From assembly GCA_964560145.1 (NCBI GenBank), contig CAZLKS010000024.1:1-11317 (forward strand): DNA of 11,317 bases, read 5' to 3'. Positions 6,433 to 11,317 of this stretch are shown here, one piece after another. The notes beneath the pieces are model-generated. The model had not been told where the DNA came from and made no database searches. It saw only the letters and a list, made by a program, of their open reading frames with translations. Made by a program: the position numbers and the translations under genes. Numbering within the stretch: position 1 is the stretch's first letter; every line of letters starts with the position of its first letter. The stretch is from JAHFLF01 sp964560145. GTDB taxonomy: Bacteria > Patescibacteriota > Minisyncoccia > UBA6257 > 1-14-0-10-44-23.

Positions 6433-7097
6433 ATGGAACCAATTCGAATCAATAAATATCTCGCCGAAAAGGGTTTCTCGACTCGTCGTGGCGCCGACGT
6501 GCTTATTGCTGCGGGCAAGGTGAAAATTAATGGACGTCCTGCGAAGCTTGGCGATAAGGTGAACGAAACTGATAAGGTAGAGGTTGACCAAAAGGCAATC
6601 ACTCAGAAAGAGCAGGGTTATCTGTATTACGCTTACAACAAGTCAATCGGCATCGTAACGCACAGCCCGCAAAAAGGTGAAAAGGACATCGCCCAAGCAG
6701 TGAAGTTGAAGGGTGTTTTTCCGCTCGGACGTCTCGACAAGGAGTCGCACGGTCTTATTTTGCTCACGAACGATGGGCGAGTCACTGAGCGGTTGCTGAG
6801 TCCAGAAGTTGAGCACGAAAAAGAATATGTAGTAAAAGTTGATAAGCCACTCAAACAGAATACGCTCACCCGACTCGGTAAGGGCGTCAAAATCGAAGGC
6901 TACATAACCAAGCCGGCCATTGTCGAAGAACTTGGTGCGCGAGCGCTTCGTTTAACAATCACCGAAGGCAAACGCCATCAAATTCGCCGTATGCTCACCG
7001 CACTTGGCTACGTGGTCACCGACCTGAAACGTATTCGTATTATGAATATTCGATTGGGTGAGCTGCACGATGGCGAAGTTCGTCCCCTGACGGCAAC
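6433..7097 (+). CDS. rluF: 23S rRNA pseudouridine synthase, RluF-like (3' end lost in gap)
   Basis: Belongs to the RsuA/RluB/RluE/RluF family, which converts a uridine of rRNA to pseudouridine; RluF proper acts on the helix 74 region of 23S rRNA. The N-terminus is an S4 RNA-binding domain (about 4-55, INKYLAEKGFSTRRGAD). The catalytic domain contains GRLDKESHGLILLTNDGR with the catalytic Asp at residue 102, the core HEKEY (128-132), and the late motif KRHQIRRML (180-188). The RIMNIRLGEL stretch near the end is typical of RluF. At least 221 residues are present; the remaining C-terminus and stop should lie in the gap at 7098-7197, because the frame after the gap overlaps the opposite-strand gene. 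It is preceded by a terminator and transcribed separately. The exact target uridine cannot be decided from sequence alone. Confidence 0.85.
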
Positions 7098-7197
7098 NNN
7101 NNNNNNNNNNNNNNNNNNNNNNNNNNNNNNNNNNNNNNNNNNNNNNNNNNNNNNNNNNNNNNNNNNNNNNNNNNNNNNNNNNNNNNNNNNNNNNNNN
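7098..7197. other. Assembly gap (100 N) between convergent genes
   Basis: Exactly 100 N, probably a placeholder of unknown true size. It holds the 3' end of the pseudouridine synthase and perhaps a terminator. Unlike the first gap, its flanks share no visible overlap. Confidence 0.95.
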
Positions 7198-7206
7198 GAT
7201 TCAGTT

Positions 7207-7947
7207 CTATCCGAAATAGTAGCCGTCCCAGCTTTTCAAAACATCCGCGCCAACGCGGCTTTTTTGCGCAATTGATTGAGCCAGTGCAAGAAACTCTTTT
7301 TGCGTCGCCTCGTCGCCACTTGCAAGAATCATGCCAATTTTTTGATTGAACGTAGTCGCGTTCATCGCTAAGCTGCGAAGTGGATGATGCTCGAGTTCCC
7401 ATTCAATATATTCGTTATAGGGACGAACGCGGCCTTCAGCGGCGAACAAGAATGCAATCAGCTGTGGTATGCCGTCGCAAGCAGCCATGTGAGCCGCCGG
7501 GCGTCGCACGTCACGGAAGTTTTTGAGCGAGCGGTGAGTGTAGTTGAGGTAATTGTCGAGCGCTTGTTTGATGGCGTCATCGATTGCTTGCGCAGGAATC
7601 ATTTCCTGGTCATCGAGCCAGCGCTGAATTTCGTTGCCCTTATCAAAAACCGCCTTGACGTGGGCGAATCCGTAGCGCGCCCACATCGTATCACTGCCCC
7701 AGACCCCGTAGATACTCAGCTCGCGACGACTCATGACGGTGATATCGAACTTCGGCCCAGCATATCCTTGATACTTAACTCGTGCACCTTCAACAACCTC
7801 ATCTTCGGTAATGATTAGGACGTCGTAGTCCGAATTTTCAGTTGAAATTCCTTTGCCGCGCCCGCCGCCAAGCACGAAAGCGACAACACCTTTATCTTCA
7901 CGGGCGATAGTGACGAGCTGCTGATACTGTTCATCAAGTGTTGGCAT
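7207..7947 (-). CDS. Nucleotidyltransferase-fold protein, substrate unknown
   Basis: A 246-residue protein of the DNA polymerase beta-like nucleotidyltransferase fold. The N-terminal catalytic part shows the loop GGGRGKG (27-33), then SDYDVLII with metal-ligand candidates D40 and D42, and a third Asp in KFDITV (D68), matching the G-[GS]-x(n)-D-x-D ... D signature. The C-terminal half (about 105-246) is helical, with a conserved-looking patch GRVRPYNEYIEWELEHHPL that may form the substrate pocket. Aminoglycoside-type adenylyltransferases share this layout, but I cannot assign a drug or other substrate. The ATG at 7947 was chosen over a longer frame from 8052: the extension would run through the divergent promoter region and overlap the opposite gene, and the protein motifs begin right after MPTLDEQY. 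It converges on the pseudouridine synthase across a gap. Confidence 0.75.
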   Translation of the reverse strand: MPTLDEQYQQLVTIAREDKGVVAFVLGGGRGKGISTENSDYDVLIITEDEVVEGARVKYQGYAGPKFDITVMSRRELSIYGVWGSDTMWARYGFAHVKAVFDKGNEIQRWLDDQEMIPAQAIDDAIKQALDNYLNYTHRSLKNFRDVRRPAAHMAACDGIPQLIAFLFAAEGRVRPYNEYIEWELEHHPLRSLAMNATTFNQKIGMILASGDEATQKEFLALAQSIAQKSRVGADVLKSWDGYYFG

Positions 7948-7969
7948 AGCAATGGTGGTTAATAGATAT

Positions 7970-7975
7970 AGTATA
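7970..7975 (-). promoter_or_regulatory. Candidate -10 of the nucleotidyltransferase gene in the divergent region
   Basis: On the minus strand TATACT (plus 7975-7970) would start transcription near 7963 and give a leader of about 16 nt. No good -35 is seen at 17 bp; TTGTTT stands at 19 bp. The surrounding 53 bp between the two divergent starts also hold a small inverted repeat GTATC-GT-GATAC (7978-7989) that could be an operator. Confidence 0.4.
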
Positions 7976-7983
7976 CCGTATCG

Positions 7984-7992
7984 TGATACTAT
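7984..7992 (+). promoter_or_regulatory. Candidate extended -10 of the DUF1295 gene
   Basis: TGA-TACTAT resembles an extended -10 (TG plus a 4/6 hexamer) and ends 8 bp before the ATG at 8001, so the transcript would begin about 2 nt before that codon. The same 8-bp spacing is seen for the gene at 9573. The hexamer is imperfect and AT-rich sequence is common here, so this is tentative. Confidence 0.3.
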
Positions 7993-8000
7993 TGAAACAA

Positions 8001-8804
8001 ATGGCAATTGATTTTCTAGGCGCACTCGGATATGCACTGGCGGTTGCGGCACTCTACATGACGCTCGGCTTCGTTGCTTCTATATATAAGCAGCGCGCTG
8101 ACATCGTCGACAGTCTGTGGGGTATTGGTTTCATCGTTTTGACCGGTGCTACCTTTTGGCATTTCAATTTCCTACCAAGCCTTCGACAAATAGTCATTGC
8201 TGTTCTCGTCTGTATCTGGGGCATCCGGCTTGCACGGCATATCTATCATCGCAATCACCGTAAGCCCGAGGACTTCCGTTATCAGGCTTGGCGTACAGCT
8301 TGGGGTTCATGGTTTCCGCTTCGTAGCTACGGACAAATTTTCTTGTTGCAGGGGGCGCTGATGGTGCTCGTTGCTGCTCCAATTATATTCGTCAACCGCT
8401 TTGATGATTCAATCTTTACGCTGCTTGGATGGGGATGGTTCGAGTCGGCTGGAGTTCTCGTCTGGCTCATCGGGTATTATTTTGAATCACGGGGCGATGC
8501 GCAGCTCGCCGCCTTTATCTCGAATCCAGAGAACAAAGGTAAAATCATGACCAGCGGGTTGTGGGCCTACACGCGTCATCCTAATTACTTTGGCGAGGTG
8601 ACACAGTGGTGGGGCATCTGGCTGATTGCGATGGGGCTGCCGATGGGATGGCTTGCTGTTATCGGCCCACTCGCTATCACTTTTTTGATTCTGAAGGTGT
8701 CTGGCATACCGATGCTCGAAAAGAAGTATGAGGGCAATCCTGAGTTTGAAGCATATAAGCTGCGGACCAGTGCCTTTTTTCCACTTCCTCCTCGGGGTGG
8801 TTAA
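8001..8804 (+). CDS. DUF1295 / steroid 5-alpha-reductase-like membrane protein
   Basis: A 267-residue polytopic membrane protein of the DUF1295 family, related to steroid 5-alpha-reductases and isoprenylcysteine methyltransferases. Conserved features are ADIVDSLWGIGF (33-44), a basic loop with RLARHIYHRNHRKPEDFRY (76-94), the family-defining KIMTSGLWAYTRHPNYFGE (181-199), and a C-terminal SGIPMLEKKYEGNPEFxxY...RTSAFFPLPP. Several hydrophobic segments (roughly 5-27, 37-52, 62-79, 112-131, 147-161, 203-232) indicate at least six membrane spans. Reductase activity on a lipid-like substrate is suggested by the fold family but not shown. The ATG at 8001 is preferred; an in-frame GTG at 7983 would add six residues. 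It is divergent from the nucleotidyltransferase gene, with a DUF2177 gene downstream across a gap. Confidence 0.85.
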   Translation: MAIDFLGALGYALAVAALYMTLGFVASIYKQRADIVDSLWGIGFIVLTGATFWHFNFLPSLRQIVIAVLVCIWGIRLARHIYHRNHRKPEDFRYQAWRTAWGSWFPLRSYGQIFLLQGALMVLVAAPIIFVNRFDDSIFTLLGWGWFESAGVLVWLIGYYFESRGDAQLAAFISNPENKGKIMTSGLWAYTRHPNYFGEVTQWWGIWLIAMGLPMGWLAVIGPLAITFLILKVSGIPMLEKKYEGNPEFEAYKLRTSAFFPLPPRGG

Positions 8805-8824
8805 GAGTAGGCTAGTTCGTACCT

Positions 8825-8938
8825 CCTCCCCTCTGTCATCCCGCTTGCCCTGGTGTAGCTTTAGCGAAGTCAGAAGGTAAGCCCGCTTTTTCCGCCCCGT
8901 TTCCGCCCTCCTCGTTTTCGTCTCCCTCCCCGTGTCAT
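8825..8938 (+). repeat. Repeat-like pyrimidine-rich intergenic stretch
   Basis: The motif CTCCCC(TC/G)TGTCAT occurs at 8826-8839 and again at 8926-8938, where the assembly gap begins. TTCCGCCC is repeated at 8890-8897 and 8901-8908. Between them lies a segment with GTAGCTTTAGCGAAGTCAG that resembles short dispersed intergenic repeats seen in many bacterial genomes. No coding frame is credible here. The region from 8805 to 9061 otherwise holds only the gap and the leader of the next gene. Confidence 0.4.
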
Positions 8939-9038
8939 NNNNNNNNNNNNNNNNNNNNNNNNNNNNNNNNNNNNNNNNNNNNNNNNNNNNNNNNNNNNNN
9001 NNNNNNNNNNNNNNNNNNNNNNNNNNNNNNNNNNNNNN
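8939..9038. other. Assembly gap (100 N) in the intergenic region
   Basis: Exactly 100 N, nominal size. It starts right after the second copy of a TGTCAT-ending motif, which suggests that the assembly broke in a repeated element. Any promoter or short gene within it is invisible. Confidence 0.95.
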
Positions 9039-9061
9039 TATTATTTAAAATAACCTACACC

Positions 9062-9466
9062 ATGCAAATTCTCAAAGTATTCGTCTCAACATATATCATA
9101 GGGCTCGTAATCGATTTCATCTGGATTGGCGTTATCGCTGGTGGATTTTATAAATCGCAGCTGGCCGGCATGATTCGTGCCACTAAAGATTTCGCAGCTG
9201 GGCACTGGGTTGCCGCCGCGCTCGTGTACGTCGCCATCGTCGGCGGTATCATGGTTTTCGTGTTGCCGCGAGCGGGGAGTCTGGGACAAGCAGCGCTTTA
9301 CGGTGCCATCTTCGGTGTCGTCGCGTATGGCATCTACGAACTTACGAACTACTCGCTACTGCTAAACTGGCCGACAACGGTTGTCTTTGTTGATATTCTC
9401 TGGGGAATCGCCCTTTGTACTATTACCAGCATGGTTGCTTACTGGATTTCTGGCTTAGTAAAGTAG
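9062..9466 (+). CDS. DUF2177 family small membrane protein
   Basis: A 134-residue protein matching the DUF2177 family in length and motifs: an early VIDFIWIG (16-23), GGFYKSQL, then a central [AV]AYGIYELTN and a final VVFVDILWGIAL. Four hydrophobic segments (about 4-26, 48-68, 77-96, 106-130) suggest four membrane helices. The acidic and aromatic residues within the membrane parts are typical of the family, but its biochemical function is not established. The start follows AT-rich sequence without a Shine-Dalgarno site. It lies after the DUF1295 gene on the same strand; whether they share a transcript is hidden by the gap. A role in membrane lipid modification is suggested only by such neighbours. 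Confidence 0.85.
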   Translation: MQILKVFVSTYIIGLVIDFIWIGVIAGGFYKSQLAGMIRATKDFAAGHWVAAALVYVAIVGGIMVFVLPRAGSLGQAALYGAIFGVVAYGIYELTNYSLLLNWPTTVVFVDILWGIALCTITSMVAYWISGLVK

Positions 9467-9487
9467 TGGTTCTCCTTTAGCTCGCCT

Positions 9488-9529
9488 CATAACATCAAAT
9501 CTCCGCAATGGAGGAAGTTTGGTGTTATG
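9488..9529. repeat. Long imperfect inverted repeat between the DUF2177 and wall-protein genes
   Basis: Arms CATAACATCAAA (9488-9499) and TTTGGTGTTATG (9518-9529) pair over 12 bp with one wobble. An inner CTCC/GGAG stem carries a GCAAT loop. There is no T-tract, so it is either a weak terminator for the DUF2177 gene or an operator-like element. It ends 29 bp before the -10 of the next gene. Confidence 0.6.
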
Positions 9530-9555
9530 GATTATGCACCCCCTCTACAGGCAGG

Positions 9556-9564
9556 TGGTATAAT
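9556..9564 (+). promoter_or_regulatory. Extended -10 promoter giving a nearly leaderless transcript
   Basis: TGG-TATAAT is a perfect extended -10 (TG at 9556-9557, hexamer 9559-9564). No -35 hexamer is seen. Transcription is expected at about 9571, two bases before the ATG at 9573. This makes the ATG at 9567 unlikely as a start, since it would fall before the transcript begins. Confidence 0.75.
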
Positions 9565-9572
9565 AGATGTAT

Positions 9573-11177
9573 ATGAGCAATCTATTTAAACGGTTGGCGG
9601 TTTCTTCTGTTCTCACGATAACTGGCCTTTTTGGTGCGGTGTTACCAGCTCACGCTGGCGTGCCAGCTCTTATCTCGGCCAAGGTTACTGGAGCAAACGC
9701 AATCACTATTGTGTACTCCGAGGCCGTCAATCCGAATGCCGGCGATTATAGCAACTTTACCGGAACACTTGCTGGGCGTAGCGTCGCCTCGCTCGCAGGA
9801 AACGGCACAAATACCATCACGCTTACACTGAACGGCGAGGCGCTGCCGGCTAACGCGAGCGGCTACATTACCGTCGGTACCAACACGCTGAGTGTGAGTA
9901 CTCGTTCGCCTTTCCCAGGCGGTGTGTTTAGCGTTACTGATGCACAAGCACCCTCGCTGATATCAACCTCGATTGTTTCAACCGACGGTGTCAGCGCTAT
10001 CGGCAAAATGCTCAAGACATTTACCGTCAATTTTAGCCTGAATGAATCAGTGACAAGTGTTGCGGCGAGCGTCCTTGGTCACCCCATCGCTGTTACAGGC
10101 AGCTCGGCCGGACCATATCAGTTCTCGTACACGATGACGGGCTCGGACACCGAGGGCACGGTTCCCGTTTCTTTAACGTTCACTGATTCAGCCAGTAACA
10201 CCGGCCGCGGCTCTTTGACGGTGAGTACGGGAGTTTCATCATCAAATACGAATACGGGTTTAAACACCGTAACCTCAAATGCAAATGCTGCCGGGGTTTT
10301 GAAAATCGGGGATTCAATCGTTTTCACTTTGACCCCGTCGGTTATGCAGCCAAACGCTCGCGTTAGCGGTTCATACAATGGCGTTCCGCTTTCGTGGTAC
10401 ACCGCTAATGGTGGCGTAACCTACACCGCAACCTATGTTGTCGCCGCGGGTAACAGTGATCAAACCTACCCTCTGCAGATTAGCGGCGTTGTATTAACGG
10501 ACCAGTTTGGTACTGCAAGCTCTCCGGTGAATGGTTCTGATGTTGCAAAGACAATCGTTGCCAGCTCACCGAACATTTATCAAATCTCAGCGGTACCAAC
10601 GCCCTCGAATACTGCTACGCCAAACTTCTCCTTCCAGTCGAGCAAAGCGGGAACGATTCGCTATGGCGGTGATTGTTCTAGCGCTATGAGTTATGCATCT
10701 GCGGGGGCTAACACGATAACGTTTAACGCTCTCTCCGCCGGTCAACACTCCAACTGTACGATTATGGTTATGGACTCAGCCGGCAATATGAGTAATCAGC
10801 TCACTATTCCATCATTTACTATCCAAGACGGTTCTCCGGCCACTACAGCCGCGCCAGCGACCCCAGCGGCTACTACTCCAACTGCTAGCGATTTAGCGGC
10901 GCAACTTGCCGCTTTGCAAAATCAGCTCGTCGCAGCTCAAAATCAGCAGACGAGTTCGAAGTACGTTTTTACCAAGGCGCTGAGTCTTGGTTCGAGCGGC
11001 ACCGAAGTTCTCGAGCTACAGAAGCGGCTGAAGAGTGAGGGGTACTTGTCAGTAGCGCCAAACGGCAATTTCGGTCCAGCAACACAATCAGCCGTTAAGG
11101 CATATCAGCGCGCCCAGGGACTCAGCCCGCTCGGCAATGTTGGTCCAGCCACTCGTGCCGCCCTCAACGCCCGCTAA
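9573..11177 (+). CDS. Secreted Ig-like surface protein with C-terminal peptidoglycan-binding domain
   Basis: A 534-residue protein from the ATG at 9573, chosen because the promoter places the transcript start right before it; an ATG six bases upstream adds only two residues. Signal peptide 1-28 (cleavage after AHA). Residues 30-125 resemble a bacterial Ig-like (SbsA-type) domain (TIVYSEAVNP). Further beta-rich Ig-like domains follow (about 128-220 and 235-330). Residues 341-418 form a domain with N-T-A-T-P-N-F-S-F, TIRYGGDC and MDSAGNMSNQL, common in CPR surface proteins, with C368 and C395 as a likely disulfide. A Pro/Ala/Thr linker and a short Leu/Ala/Gln coiled coil (439-459) lead to a PG_binding_1 domain (466-532: LGSSGTEVLELQKRL, GYL, GNFGPATQSAVKAYQ, GNVGPATRAALN). 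It should be fixed to the cell wall through that domain and expose the Ig-like part. Single-gene unit. The ligand is unknown. Confidence 0.9.
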   Translation: MSNLFKRLAVSSVLTITGLFGAVLPAHAGVPALISAKVTGANAITIVYSEAVNPNAGDYSNFTGTLAGRSVASLAGNGTNTITLTLNGEALPANASGYITVGTNTLSVSTRSPFPGGVFSVTDAQAPSLISTSIVSTDGVSAIGKMLKTFTVNFSLNESVTSVAASVLGHPIAVTGSSAGPYQFSYTMTGSDTEGTVPVSLTFTDSASNTGRGSLTVSTGVSSSNTNTGLNTVTSNANAAGVLKIGDSIVFTLTPSVMQPNARVSGSYNGVPLSWYTANGGVTYTATYVVAAGNSDQTYPLQISGVVLTDQFGTASSPVNGSDVAKTIVASSPNIYQISAVPTPSNTATPNFSFQSSKAGTIRYGGDCSSAMSYASAGANTITFNALSAGQHSNCTIMVMDSAGNMSNQLTIPSFTIQDGSPATTAAPATPAATTPTASDLAAQLAALQNQLVAAQNQQTSSKYVFTKALSLGSSGTEVLELQKRLKSEGYLSVAPNGNFGPATQSAVKAYQRAQGLSPLGNVGPATRAALNAR

Positions 11178-11223
11178 GTCTCATGACAGAAGGGAAATGA
11201 TTCACTCCTATTCAAAAAGCGCC

Positions 11224-11252
11224 GCTCGTAGCTCCGCGAGTCCCGTTTTTTT
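11224..11252 (+). terminator. Weak candidate intrinsic terminator after the wall-protein gene
   Basis: A short stem GCTCG (11224-11228) / CGAGT (11237-11241) is followed by CCCG and seven T (11246-11252). AAAAA upstream (11214-11218) can pair with the T run. The stem is short, so it is a tentative call. The rest of the window to its end shows no credible gene. Confidence 0.4.
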
Positions 11253-11317
11253 CGTTGACGAAACAGGGAAGACGGGGAAGGGGTGAGCCTGTCGCACAAT
11301 CTCCTTGAGTTGGTGGT

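Noticed and set aside
7098..7275. Continuation of the pseudouridine synthase through the second gap to 7275
   Set aside because: The N block has nominal length, so the frame after it is meaningless, and the following bases encode the C-terminus of the opposite-strand gene.
7384..7818. Plus-strand frame of 144 codons opposite the nucleotidyltransferase
   Set aside because: The minus strand carries the intact nucleotidyltransferase motifs; the plus frame has no recognisable features.
7948..8052. N-terminal extension of the nucleotidyltransferase
   Set aside because: It would overlap the start of the divergent gene and its promoter elements, and the added residues are not part of the fold.

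Overview
This window looks like a chromosomal scaffold piece from a Candidate Phyla Radiation (Patescibacteria/Parcubacteria-type) bacterium. That is an inference from gene style: secreted proteins with Fn3-like domains carrying a W-[DN]-[TN]-N-x-P-(5)-V-[FY]-G signature, tyrosine-rich linkers, a CPR-typical Ig-like protein ending in a peptidoglycan-binding domain, small gene size and weak or absent Shine-Dalgarno sites. No rRNA, tRNA, CRISPR array, transposase or phage gene is visible. Three 100-N blocks (1088-1187, 7098-7197, 8939-9038) are assembly gaps of nominal size.

Region 1 (1-6356) is a cell-surface locus. After a control region with two strong hairpins come three tightly spaced co-directional genes: a small secreted Tyr/Cys-rich protein (157-657), a long repeat protein that crosses the first gap (681-3079, not one continuous frame in this assembly), and an Ig-like protein (3098-5077). 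A strong terminator follows. A fourth, related gene (5307-6356) has its own excellent promoter. The last three proteins share one design: signal peptide, variable extracellular part, Fn3-like domain, a conserved 20-residue juxtamembrane motif, one C-terminal transmembrane helix and a basic cluster. Two of them also share a cytoplasmic EPVL...HH tail motif. A small Cys-loop module links the first, second and fourth proteins. The set is best read as a co-expressed family of anchored surface proteins plus one unanchored partner, possibly forming a surface layer, fibre or adhesin. I recognise no named system.

Region 2 (6433-8804) holds housekeeping and metabolic genes: an RluF-type 23S rRNA pseudouridine synthase cut off by the second gap, a convergent nucleotidyltransferase-fold gene of unknown substrate, and a divergently transcribed DUF1295 membrane enzyme.

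Region 3 (8805-11317) contains an intergenic repeat-like stretch interrupted by the third gap, a DUF2177 membrane protein, a large inverted repeat, and a secreted Ig-like protein with a peptidoglycan-binding C-terminus that is probably translated from a nearly leaderless mRNA. That protein is wall-bound, in contrast to the membrane-anchored proteins of region 1.
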